The notes under the pieces were generated by a model that did no database searches, was not told the origin of the DNA, and saw nothing but the letters and a program-made list of their open reading frames with translations. This document shows, in pieces, positions 54,093-64,000 of a DNA stretch of 64,000 nucleotides; the stretch's first letter is position 1, and the number at the start of each line of letters is the position of its first letter. The stretch lies in contig JAGKQI010000009.1 in NCBI GenBank assembly GCA_018806915.1, forward strand, positions 248,001 through 312,000, in the 5' to 3' direction. A program made the translations under genes and the position numbers. This DNA is from Phytophthora colocasiae. Its lineage: Eukaryota > Oomycota > Peronosporomycetes > Peronosporales > Peronosporaceae.

Positions 54093-56490
54093 TCAAGGGG
54101 TTCCAGGAGGCGTAGGCGGAGCAGGTGGATTAAACTTGTTTTCGAGCCGAGGGATCTGCCGAGACGGGTGGTCGGCCGGTCGGTCGCGATAATGATTGCG
54201 CCAGCGGTCCTCTTGATCACATTCTTCCAACGCAGAGATCAGATCGGTGGGCTCCGGTCGGTTCAGAGTCGGCTGGGCCAGGTTTTGCCGTTCGGGAGAC
54301 CGATCCGGGATACCAGGTCGCGGATGGTGGGGAAGTGCAGGAAGTAGGGATCGAGCAGAAGATCGATGTCCGCCCACATCGCACGCATCATAGGCAGGAA
54401 TCGCCCCAACAGCCGCCAACGTCCCCCGGCACGGCTACGCCGTTGCCGACGCTCGAGGTAGTACCGATGAAGATCAGGGTCAGCTGCATACATCGCCTTC
54501 GTGATCTCGAGATAATGGGTCGATTCCCAGTAGGCCTGCAGATGATCTGACTCGTAGGTGGCATAAGCGTCCGCGATCTGCCCCAGCGGAGTTCCAGCAC
54601 GACGATGTAGATCGAGATCGAAGGTGAAGGGGGCCGGTTGCGGAGCACCTCCCAGGGTCGGGTGGCGAGTAGGGCCTGCACGTTGGGTCCAGTGATCAGG
54701 TTGGTCAACCAACCGATCCCGGCTCAGGGAGGTCGGCTAGCCGGAGATATCACTGGGTAGAGGAATCCGGGAGGTAGCAGCAACCTTTTGGCCAGGGTAG
54801 AAAGGATCATACCGACGATTGCCAAGGTGCCAACGAAGACCGGATCCCAAGGGAAGACGTCACCGGCCGCGAACTGCCGAACGTTCGCATAACTAGGAAT
54901 GGACGAGCGGATCACGAACAGAGGAGGTTGCAGCTGGGGGTGTGGCGAGCCGCCAGGAGAGCCGCCACCCAGGGATCCTCCACCGGGAGAGCCCCCGCCC
55001 CCCGGACTACCCCTCGGTGATCCCTGAGGAGAGGTGATCGGGGTCTGTGGAGAGCTGCCCCCCGGAGGTGTCGGCTGTGCCGGAGGCGTCTGGGCGTCTC
55101 TTGATCACCGGATGCCGGAGGGGGATTTCCGTGCCGGCGGTACCACGACCGCGACTGGAGTATCATAGCCCGAAGGGCGTCGTCGGACCCAGCGTCGGAA
55201 TCTTCTCCGTCATCGTCATCCAGATCGGGTCGGCGTTTGGGCAGATTCGTGCCGCCCTTCTCCGGAGAAGATGTTTCGGCGGTGACCTGGGACGTAGCCC
55301 GGCCACGATCTGGTTCCTCCGTATCTGGTCCTGTCGGGATCGCCGGTTCGGAGTCCAGATCGAGTGGGTCCGGACCCTCCTCACGCATCTCCTCGGGCCC
55401 CGTCTCCTGGGGTTGGCAACCAGGTTGGTCTCCAGCGGGAGCGTCGGGTGTAGCGGTACCGTGATCAGCCGGAGAAGGTTCCGTCCGCGAAGTCTTATGC
55501 GGAGGCGAGGCAGCAGGGGATGCAGGAGGACTGAGAGTGCGTTTGACCCCCCGCTCATCTTGAGCGGCGTGGAGCCGAGAGACCATCTCGGTCAGGACGT
55601 GGGTAGTCACCCATACGTCCCCCTCCGCCCGATCATAACCCTCTTGCAGCGCGTGACGACTCGCCTCTAACTCCTGCACCTCGGCGTGGGTGCCGATCAG
55701 ATCATCCTCTACAACAGAAAGAATGTGAGCGATCGCGATCAGGTGACGATCAGGTAAGCTATATGCGTACCTAACGGATTAGATCGTTGTCTCTCGGTGT
55801 TGAGATCCGTACGCGCCTTGTTTCGATCAGCAATTGCTTGGTCCCGCTCCGCAAGCAAGCGATCACGCTCTGAAGTAACTCGATTCAGTTCGGAGTTGGC
55901 ATGGGCGAGCTGGCCGAGGATCCGGTCGCGTTTGGCAACGACGTTGGTCAAGGAGGAGGTCGCTCGGGTAAAATCCGCTAGAGTCCGATCTCGCTCGGCT
56001 AAAGCCAGTCGGGTGGGAGCCCCGGTCGAAGGCGTGGGGCTGGAATCCAGTTGGAGACGCGCAAGATCGGCCGAGATCCTGGCCTTGGCGGTGACGGAGT
56101 CTTGCTTCGCCTCAGCCAGATCGCAAGCATGGATCCGAGCTTCCGCCTGCAAATCTTGGATCTCGTTAGTGGCTTGTTCCATCTCGTCTGTCAGACGTTC
56201 CCGGTCCTCTGTGGCTCGATCTAGGTCTGCCTGGGCAGAGTTGAGACGTCGTGCGAACTCGTCGCGTTGCGATCGGAGCTGGTGAACCTGCACGCGCAAT
56301 CCATCGAGTTCAGAAGCCTCCTCCGCGAGGGCCGCGATCTCGTGCTCCAGGCGTGCGATCTCGTCCTGTTGATCCGCCCGGAACCGCTCCATGGCGTCAA
56401 CATGAGCCCGAAGTTCCATGACGTCACGACTCAGCTGATCACGTTCGTGCACCAGGCGATCCCGCCCTGGATCGCCCGGCAAGGGCCCGG
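54093..56490 (-). pseudogene. Antisense ORF of Gypsy A4, main part
   Basis: Reads from 56490 down. Coiled coil first (LVHERDQLSRDVMELRAHVD, then RDRTLADFTRATSS and SERDRLLAERDQAIADRNKA), a Pro/Thr-rich linker, acidic block (RPDLDDDDGEDSDAGSDD), Gly/Pro-rich stretch, and the C-terminal domain. That domain has FAAGDVFPWDPVFVG, ILSTLAKRLLLPPGFLYP, FDLDLHRRAGTPLGQIAD and DLISALEECDQEDRWRN, ending IPRLENKFNPP. Every block has a counterpart in A1 (3847-5913) in the same order. Frameshifts lie near 55740, 55080, 54910-54720 and 54400. The N-terminus continues at 62131-62287 across B2. Confidence 0.65.
56486..56490. repeat. Target-site duplication of B2, left copy
   Basis: CCCGG, repeated at 62126-62130. 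Removing B2 and one copy rejoins the A4 antisense ORF in frame (SNETGPLPGDPGRD). Confidence 0.88.
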
Positions 56491-56915
56491 TGTATTGTAC
56501 ACGTGCGCTTACGTGTATGAGGAAGCGTGCAATTAGATTAGACTTAATTTAAGTATACTTATTTAAATAAGTATAATTAAATCAAATATAACTAAATTAA
56601 ACTGCAAAATACCTTAAAATGAGAACTGTTATTGAATTTGGTACAAAGCCAATTATCTGACCTCCTCAAACTGTTTGTTATCTATTTCTAAAGGGTCTGC
56701 CAACGTGTGGTTGGCAGAAACTCTGCTCAATGATTGGTAGAAATCCGTTACTTTCTACAAATAATATGCACAAATGCCCAATAATGTGGTTCGCCCATGT
56801 ATCCTTTGGTGTGTACAGCACACCAAGGTCTGAGGCCCATTTCCAACCTCTAACAGTTATCCTAACTGTTAGAGTTACAAGTGGTACAACCACTTGTACG
56901 TGTAACCCCGTTACA
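56491..56915 (-). repeat. Left (inverted) LTR of B2
   Basis: 425 bp. Retains the terminal TGTA but lacks 37 bp just inside it compared with the right LTR. Otherwise nearly the exact inverse of 61664-62125. Followed inward by the inverted polypurine tract. Confidence 0.9.
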
Positions 56916-57016
56916 CCATCCCCCCGTTAAGATTCGACGTATCGGTCTCGATACGTCAATCAACAGAACTTGACAAGACCGTCAAGTCCCCGAGAGAAAT
57001 CTGAGTTCATTTCGCA

Positions 57017-58564
57017 ATGGACTCGCCAACTCCCACGTCTCCGTCCGCTTCTGCGGACGCGCAAGCCTCTCCTGCTGCCTCTGCAGCAGGAACAACGACC
57101 TCAGCAGTGCCCACTAGCGCTGCTGCTTCCAGTGGTCCGACAGAGAAGCTCTCTGTCACCAAGTACCATGCTCTCCATAAGGAGAAGCATGAGAAGAAGA
57201 ATAAGTCTTCTTCTCTAGCAGAGATTAAGAATCCTGCTGTCCCTCTCAAAGAACTCTTTGGAGAGGACTACGAAGACATCCTCGACTACGACGAGGATGT
57301 CGAGGAGGGGGAGGTTGATGTCAAGGCTCCCGCTCCCGTGTCTTCGTCCGAAGACACGTCAGACCCACCCGTGGGATCTCGACGACCTCGTGATGAGGTC
57401 TCGGACGCTTCAAGCTCGAAGCGTCCGCGCAGTGATGACGAAGCGTCCCCCATGTTGAGGGCGCTCACTGCTCCACGCACTGATCCTCCAGTGCGTGCAC
57501 CATGGATGCCTACTGAGGCACAGATCCATGAGTGGTCCGGTGCTAGCTCACCACCGAACCCGATACTGTTGTACGCATGCAACAGTATCAACGACGACGA
57601 CGTCGCCGCTAAGGTTGTCTTTGAGTCCGAGACTCAAAGACGCGACTACTATATCGGGCTCTTCCACGAGCTCCGATACTATGCAGCGAAGAAGACTTCG
57701 CGCAAGAGCAAAGTGCCAGAGTGACAGGCACTTTGTCAGTCGTGGAACGCCTTTGTTGAAAACTTCAACAAAGACCCGAAGGCATATCGCGAGCGCGTTG
57801 CTGCGGCTCGCGATCGCTACTACACTTACACTAGACGTGGTAAGTGTGAACGCCTCCATGATCAGTCCATGGAAGCGGGGATCCCATATGCCGTTCCCTT
57901 TGGCACATTTTGCCCGTGTTGCCCACCCTTGGCAACACGTCTCTCAGAAAGTGATCTCCTGGGGTACACGGTTGTCCGTGTACCCGATCACATCAAGGAG
58001 CTTCGTGGTCGTCTCGAGCCACGCGGAGCTCCGAGTGCTGTGGCTGACCGCAGCACTCCTCGTGCAGGGCTTACCCCTGCAAGTTATGGTGGGCTTCGTA
58101 CACCCTCACCATTTCCGGAACGTCCTCCATCAGGACGTTCCGCGGCTCCCATGTATCTCGTTGGGGAGGAAATCCTCTCCAACGAATACGAATACGAACC
58201 CCTTGAGAGTTCGTTCTCTTATGAGCCACGATCCGCTCAACAATCCAGCGGATCGCTCCACGCGCGTCGCGCAACGGCGGCGGAGGGGGTGGGAACACTC
58301 CCTCCGCATGGTCAACGCTATGACCATGACGATCGTACCCTGCACGATCGAGTTGCTGCGCTGGAGCAGACACAGAGCGCTGAGATAGCGGCTCTGAAGC
58401 AGGAGGTTCGTGTCCTCCGTGCTGAGGTCTGCGAGGCAGCTCAGACTGCCTCGAACCTCTCGTCCGGTCTTGGGACGAGAGTGAACCGGTTGATTGACCG
58501 TGTCAACGGTCTCGAGAAGGCCTTCCAGGCCTCTCGCACTCCTCAGTCGGACTACCAGCCCTAG
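57017..58564 (+). pseudogene. Antisense ORF of B2 (plus strand of the window)
   Basis: Begins ATG at 57017, 101 bp inside the LTR: MDSPTPTSPSASADAQASPA. Colinear with the B1 antisense ORF for 515 codons without frameshift, broken only by TGA at 57722-57724, where B1 has TGG (Trp). It has the same acidic block, Cys motif (TFCPCCPPLATR) and coiled-coil end. Provides the natural start missing in B1. Its last ~494 bp overlap the chromodomain-encoding end of pol on minus. Confidence 0.7.
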
Positions 58565-60692
58565 GTAGTCCGTGCTGCACGTACGGCTTCAACCGCCCGA
58601 CGTAGAAGGTCGGGTGGAGCCTCATGCTGGACGGTATGTCCAGCCGGTACGCGTTGCCGTGCCGTTCAAGTACTTTGAACGGCCCAATGAATCTTGGAGC
58701 AAGCTTGCTTGCTCCAAAGTCAGACACTGCATGTTTAGGCAGGTTTAGTGTAGCTAACAAAACTAATGAACCCTTTTCGAAATCATTTGTGTTGCCTCTA
58801 CCAACAGTATCAGCGTTCAGCTTCTGTCGATCGACAGAAGCTGCGATAGCATCCTGGACAAACCGTATGACGGCTTGTCTTCGCTGGACAAAGTCTAGCG
58901 CACCCGATCTGAATCCTTTCAGCTTGTCGCCCTTGTCTGCAGCAGGCCCTGCCTGCTCGCTATCATCTCTCATGTCTGTGCCCGGCACAGACATCGCGCG
59001 CTCGTTCCTGCTCGAACGAGACGTCGCGCGCGTCACCGCAGCTGATAGTGTGCTGCTATCAGTTGCATTCTGCGGTTGTTCGGACGCAACCGTAGATCCT
59101 CCCCCACTTAAGGAGGAAGCTACCCCGCCGAGCATGCTCGGCAATCGTGGATGCCTCATGGCGTTCACGTAGAACGGTGTATGCCCTGTCGAGGCATGCA
59201 CCGAGTTGTTGATGGCAAACTCTGCCATCGGCAAGCACTCGCTCCAATGCGGGAACGAGTGAGCGTAGCTCTTCAACGTGTCACCCAGTACACGGTTGAC
59301 ACGTTCGGTCTGTCCGTCCGTCTGCGGATGATCCGCAGTCGACATTGATAGCTGTGAACCAAGAAGTGTAAACACTTCTTGCCAGAACCGCGCTGTGAAG
59401 CGTGGATCACGGTCCGACACAATGTCGAGCGGCATGCCATGGTGTTTGAACACCATGTCAACAAACAGTCGCGCAGTCTGCGCGGCTGTAACAGTAGCTG
59501 GGACGGCAGCAAGATGAACCATCTTACTGAATCGGTCCACAAAGACAACGATGCCCGTCCTCCGCTTGCTGTCAGGCGGAAGACCGAAGACAAAGCCCAT
59601 GGATATGGACTGCCAACACTCCGACGGAGTCGGTAGTGATTGAAGAGGAGCCTGCGAGAACCGCGCAGGCTTCACGCGTTGACAAACCTCGCAAGCACGT
59701 ACGTACTTGCGCACCCACTTGTACTGGTGGTGCCAGTAGAAGTCACGCGTGAGAAGAGTGTATGTCTTCTCACGACCCGGATGCCCTGCCGTGGGGGCAT
59801 CGTGATACTCGAACATGATCCTCAACCGGAGGTCATGATCATTCGGAACGACAATGCGATCCGCATTGTCGTCTACTGCACTGTACAACAGTAGGCCTTC
59901 GTGTACACGATAGCGGTGTACACGAGCTCGAAGATGAGGGGTTAGCTTCCGACGTGCCACGTCGGAAGGTGCTGCGAGGAACTCCAGCAGCCCCTTCGCG
60001 TCTGCATCCCTTGCGTACGCGTTCTTCACGTCGTCAATCAACGTTGACGACGGCACACTTGTCCTCACGACGCCAACTGCGTTGGCATCGACCGTCTCCG
60101 CGTAGTCAGGTCGACGCGATAACGCGTCGGCGACTATGTTGAGTCTTCCGGGTTTGTACTCTACCCGGAAGTTGTACTCCGCGAAGATGGACAACCATCT
60201 CGCCATACGTTGCGAGATGTGCGGCGACTTAATCGCCGTACGCAATGATGCGTGGTCTGTATAGACCACGATCGGTCTACTCCCAAGTAGATACACTCGG
60301 ACCTTTGCGAGTGCATACTTCATGGCAAGGAACTCCTTGTCATGTACGATAGTTACGCTCAGCTGGCTTCAGCTGACGCGATTGATAGTAGACTACACGA
60401 TCACACCCTTCGTGATCGTGTTGCATCAATGCACATCCGATTGCAAAGTCGGATGCATCGCACACTACGTGGAATGGACGATCTTGGTCCGCCACGGCCA
60501 AGATCGGCGCTTCAGTCAAGCCCTGCTTGACTGCACCGAATGCATCCTCGCACTCGGTCGTCCAAATCCACTCAGCTTCTTTCTTAAGAAGCTGTGACAA
60601 CGGGCGAATCTTGCCCGCATAGTTGTCCACGTACTTACACAAGTACGTGGCAAGCCCAAGGAACTGCCTCAGTTCCTTCACATTGGATGGCG
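58071..60692 (-). pseudogene. B2 pol remnant: RT connection, RNase H, integrase, chromodomain
   Basis: Reads leftward. Begins at the B2 internal junction with VKELRQFLGLATYLCKYVDN, RNase H (VVCDASDFAIGCALMQHD; a frameshift near 60335; VYTDHASLRTAI), then an integrase with intact DD35E (DIVSDRDPRF, TDGQTERV) for 606 codons to a TGA at 58503-58505 (CGA codon in B1), then in the same frame the chromodomain (RIRWRGFPPQRDTWEP), ending at 58071. RT palm, protease and gag are missing. Confidence 0.87.
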
Positions 60693-61562
60693 TGGGATCC
60701 CCGCTTCCATGGACTATTCATGGAGGCGTTCACACTTACCACGCGTAGTGTACGTGTAGTAGCGATCGCGAGCCGCAGCAACGCGCTCGCGATATGCCTT
60801 CGGGTCTTTGTTGAAGTTTTCAACAAAGGCGTTCCACGACTGACAAAGTGCCTGTCACTCTGGCACTTTGCTCTTGCGCGAAGTCTTCTTCGCTGCATAG
60901 TATCGGAGCTCGTGGAAGAGCCCGATATAGTAGTCGCGTCTTTGAGTCTCGGACTCAAAGACAACCTTAGCGGCGACGTCGTCGTCGTTGATACTGTTGC
61001 ATGCGTACAACAGTATCGGGTTCGGTGGTGAGCTAGCACCGGACCACTCATGGATCTGTGCCTCAGTAGGCATCCATGGTGCACGCACTGGAGGATCAGT
61101 GCGTGGAGCAGTGAGCGCCCTCAACATGGGGGACGCTTCGTCATCACTGCGCGGACGCTTCGAGCTTGAAGCGTCCGAGACCTCATCACGAGGTCGTCGA
61201 GATCCCACGGGTGGGTCTGACGTGTCTTCGGACGAAGACACGGGAGCGGGAGCCTTGACATCAACCTCCCCCTCCTCGACATCCTCGTCGTAGTCGAGGA
61301 TGTCTTCGTAGTCCTCTCCAAAGAGTTCTTTGAGAGGGACAGCAGGATTCTTAATCTCTGCTAGAGAAGAAGACTTATTCTTCTTCTCATGCTTCTCCTT
61401 ATGGAGAGCATGGTACTTGGTGACAGAGAGCTTCTCTGTCGGACCACTGGAAGCAGCAGCGCTAGTGGGCACTGCTGAGGTCGTTGTTCCTGCTACAGAG
61501 GCAGCAGGAGAGGCTTGCGCGTCCGCAGAAGCGGACGGAGACGTGGGAGTTGGCGAGTCCAT
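60693..61562 (-). pseudogene. Second, partial copy of the antisense ORF in the right arm of B2
   Basis: Starts ATG at 61562 (MDSPTPTSPSASADAQASPA) and is practically the same as 57017-57886, including the same premature stop (60855-60857). Truncated at the inverted junction 60692/60693, where pol sequence ends in GGCGTGGG and the arm begins TGGGATCC (shared TGGG). Confidence 0.82.
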
Positions 61563-61663
61563 TGCGAAATGAACTCAGATTTCTCTCGGGGACTTGACGG
61601 TCTTGTCAAGTTCTGTTGATTGACGTATCGAGACCGATACGTCGAATCTTAACGGGGGGATGG

Positions 61664-62125
61664 TGTAACGGGGTTACACGTACAAGTGGTTGTACCACTT
61701 GTAACTCTAACAGTTAGGATAACTGTTAGAGGTTGGAAATGGGCCTCAGACCTTGGTGTGCTGTACACACCAAAGGATACATGGGCGAACCACATTATTG
61801 GGTGGTTCGTGTGCATTTGTGCATATTATTTGTAGAAAGTAACGGATTTCTACCAATCATTGAGCAGAGTTTCTGCCAACCACACGTTGGCAGACCCTTT
61901 AGAAATAGATAACAAACAGTTTGAGGAGGTCAGATAATTGGCTTTGTACCAAATTCAATAACAGTTCTCATTTTAAGGTATTTTGCAGTTTAATTTAGTT
62001 ATATTTGATTTAATTATACTTATTTAAATAAGTATACTTAAATTAAGTCTAATCTAATTGCACGCTTCCTCATACACGTAAGCGCACGTGTACGCCACCT
62101 AATAGGTCTAAGTAGACCCATTACA
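61664..62125 (+). repeat. Right (direct) LTR of B2
   Basis: 462 bp, TGTAACGG...CCATTACA, preceded by polypurine tract 61652-61663 and followed by CCCGG. Confidence 0.92.
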
Positions 62126-62130
62126 CCCGG

Positions 62131-62287
62131 TCTCGTTGGATGGGAGCGGGCGTGCTGGGTCTGGAGCCGGACCCGACGAACGTCGCGAGATGGCGGAGTG
62201 GGGAGATGGCGGACCGTCAGGAGATCTTGGGGAGTCGGGAGGCGCGGGCAAGTAATCGCTCCCAGGGTCACTTCCTTGTTGACTCAT
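62131..62287 (-). pseudogene. N-terminal segment of the A4 antisense ORF
   Basis: ATG at 62287 gives MSQQGSDPGSDYLPAPPDSP and a Pro/Ser-rich leader that joins the coiled-coil part at 56490 in frame once B2 and one CCCGG are removed. Lies 125 bp inside the A 3' LTR, comparable with the 101 bp in B2. Start chosen as the most upstream plausible ATG; the open frame extends further up toward the LTR. Confidence 0.55.
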
Positions 62288-62400
62288 TGGGGCTGGAGGG
62301 AGTCTGGCGACGGTGGTCGGGTGTTGCTGGGGTAACTTGTGCCTTGGCCGGAAGATCGAAGAATGAGACCTGAAGTGGACCGAGACGGACCAACTTGCAG

Positions 62401-62412
62401 GCTGGGGGCGGA
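62401..62412 (+). promoter_or_regulatory. Polypurine tract of Gypsy A4
   Basis: GCTGGGGGCGGA directly before the 3' LTR. Confidence 0.7.
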
Positions 62413-63633
62413 TGTGGTGAAGCGCGAATAAGAAATCCGAGAAAGACAACGTCGGGCCCAGAGAGAGTCGGATCAAGCGACAGGGGTCTCTGGCGAGGCG
62501 AGATGTCGATTGATGACCCCAGATTACGCGAATGGCAGCTGACAAATGGATCCAGGTTGATAATCGTCTTGATCTCTCCAGCAAGCAGGTGGATGAAGGA
62601 TGACGACGTAGTCGAGTGAGACTAAGTGATCAGAGGACCCCGCCGTACGGTCCCACGTGGTGGTTCAGTACCGAGGGAGAAGAGGACGCCTCGACCGAGA
62701 TCGTGTGAGAAGGAGATCAAGGCAGTGGCGGATCGGGGCCGGCGCGATCTATTGCGGATCGACAACAACCCGACCATGAGGTGCCGCTGAGAGGGCCAAT
62801 ATCCAACGATCAGCGGGGATTTCGCAAGATGTGGCGTTCCACACCGTGCTAAGCCGATTCGAAGAGTACCCAAGGAAGCAGTCATGCAGAGGTCATCCCA
62901 AGAGGAGATTTCTGGTTCGAACAATGGTGGCAGCATCGGTCGCACGGGGGAGCGATGTTCAAGTTCAGGAAGATCGCGATCTTAAATATCGGTGACGCGG
63001 AGATACGAGATCAAGTGAGAAGATTGCCGATCAGGATCATTGTTCAAGCTGGCCGATCAAGGCTACGGTGAAGACTACTGTTCAGGGCGGCTGATCAAGA
63101 CTGCTGATCGAGATCGCGATCAAGGGTTAGGTGAGATCGAGATCGAAGATCGGAAGAGCAGCTGTGTAGCCGGATGTCAGGTGATCGTAGGATAGCAGTT
63201 GAGGATGGGACTAGTAGACATAGGAATAACTATAAACAGAATCGAATTTGCTCTGGACCTCACAAGTGCCTTCGTCCAAGACTGGAACAGGGAATTACAT
63301 TGGCCCACCAGCATCAAGAAGGTAAGGAGACGAGATCTAGCATAGAGGTTAATTCTGGATAATATATTGGCCAGTTTTACCCTATCTAGTGATCTATCCT
63401 TTATGTGCGAACTACGGATCGGAAGGAATTGGCTGCTTGGCCTGACGATCTCGTCGACTCTCAACCCCGCTATAGGAAGCGGCAAGCATCGTAAAGGAAG
63501 GGACCAGATCCCCAACATTGGACCTTTGGAAGACCTGGATCGAAGACCAGGCGACCGGATCAGGGCTCGAGAACTCGCCTGTGACCCGGATCAACCCCTC
63601 TGAGGTAGAGTGAAGTATCCCCACGCTATCTCA
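62413..63633 (+). repeat. 3' LTR of Gypsy A4
   Basis: 1,221 bp, TGTGGTGAAGCGCG...CTATCTCA. Colinear with the LTRs at 28835 and 36174 but with many substitutions and small indels, so the A4 3' end is considerably older than the near-identical 5' units. GATC-rich like them. The next bases are GCGAA, and the matching left duplication was not found. Confidence 0.82.
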
Positions 63634-64000
63634 GCGAAGTCGGTGTAACTTTTACCGCGGTGCAGGGGCGTACAGTGAACCTGGAAGTGTGGCTACCGGT
63701 AGTGATACCAGAGTCGCACAGCAAGGTGGGCGTGTGTTACCTTGTGCTGTCCTCGTAGGTTCGTTGTCTTGGTAATGAGACCCTCGCCGGGGTCGTGAGA
63801 GTGTTGCTGAGAGTGAGGGTTCCTTGCGTAGGCCGTCGGATGTCCTTCTGGTCCTCACAGGAGCGCTTGAGAGTCGAACGTTTTCCGGCGAACACTTGTG
63901 TACACCAGAGATTTCTGAAGGCAAAAGAGAGATTAATACAATGGGAAGTCCTGTCACTAGACTTCCGAGATAACCGCAATATAGAGTTCCGATATACAAA
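63634..64000. other. Right flank, unassigned
   Basis: A TGTAAC at about 63644 followed by palindromic segments (ACCGCGGT, GACCC/GGGGTC) could be the start of another B/C-type LTR, but no second end, primer site or coding region is in view. Open frames here are short and unsupported. Confidence 0.3.

Larger units (their letters stand above)
56491..62125. mobile_element. B2, palindromic Gypsy B derivative with two outward-facing 3' ends
   Basis: Left arm (56491-57886) and right arm (60693-62125) are inverted copies of the B 3' end (antisense ORF start, polypurine tract, LTR). Between them (57887-60692) lies the B region from integrase/chromodomain back to the RT-RNase H connection, on minus. 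The left LTR is inverted and the right LTR direct, so both outer ends are the U5 end (...CCATTACA). The LTRs share private variants absent from B1 (AACAGTTTGAGGAGG). Gag, protease and RT palm are absent. A 5-bp duplication flanks the whole. Confidence 0.88.
36174..63633 (+). mobile_element. Gypsy A4, full-length dual-RNase H chromovirus carrying two nested Gypsy B insertions
   Basis: 5' LTR, gag, protease, RT, RNase H, second RNase H, integrase (split by B1), chromodomain, antisense ORF (split by B2), polypurine tract and 3' LTR. Without the insertions it is about 13.5 kb. The dual RNase H layout resembles oomycete elements I recall being called Chronos. The first 4.1 kb is near-identical to A3 and the rest is diverged or unique. 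Confidence 0.85.

Noticed and set aside
63652..63999. 115-codon minus-strand frame at the right edge
   Set aside because: No recognisable domain, no second copy, and the surrounding sequence looks more like the start of another LTR.

Overview
The window is a stack of nested LTR retrotransposons with one Tc1/mariner-type transposase gene at the left edge. No ordinary single-copy host gene is recognisable. The organism is eukaryotic. The mixture of chromodomain Ty3/Gypsy elements, a Gypsy family with two RNase H domains, and frameshifted Ty1/Copia elements with Copia-like half-tRNA primer sites fits an oomycete (Phytophthora or a downy mildew relative). That is inferred from family resemblance only, because no database search could be run.

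From left to right: (1) a DD34E transposase (152-1282, minus). (2) Gypsy family A fragment A1 (1700-5913): integrase and chromodomain on plus, then a long antisense ORF on minus. (3) A scrap of Gypsy family B, B0 (5914-6538 and 11398-11408), split by Copia-1 (6539-11392, TSD gtcac); an inverted solo LTR of the same family sits inside the Copia-1 5' LTR. (4) Gypsy family C (11409 to about 17930), which has a 5' LTR but no 3' LTR and lacks the RT thumb and RNase H. (5) A head-to-tail array of three family A copies: A2 (about 17931-28834, split by Copia-2 at 22126-26621, TSD aatcc), A3 (28835-36173) and A4 (36174-63633). The array shares LTRs. A2 and A3 stop at the same point inside the second RNase H, and a 7,339-bp unit is repeated almost identically. 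A4 continues through integrase, chromodomain, antisense ORF and 3' LTR. It is split in its integrase by Gypsy B1 (44209-52472, TSD gtgag) and in its antisense ORF by a palindromic element B2 (56491-62125, TSD cccgg).

Three observations stand out. First, all three Gypsy families carry a long antisense ORF at the 3' end of the element. It reads inward from near the 3' LTR, lies beyond pol in family A, and overlaps the chromodomain in B and C. Second, families B and C are built from end-to-end short hairpins (arms 6-12 bp, about one per 30 bp) through LTRs, pol and antisense ORF alike, while family A and the Copia elements show none of this. Family A is instead saturated with GATC. Third, B2 has two copies of its 3' end facing outward, so both termini are U5 ends, yet it is flanked by a clean 5-bp TSD.

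Most coding regions carry a few frameshifts or stops. The fullest are B1 (gag, protease, RT, RNase H, integrase, chromodomain, antisense ORF, both LTRs; apparent frameshifts near 45800 and 47690) and the DD34E transposase, which is intact. All alignments, counts and boundaries were made by eye.
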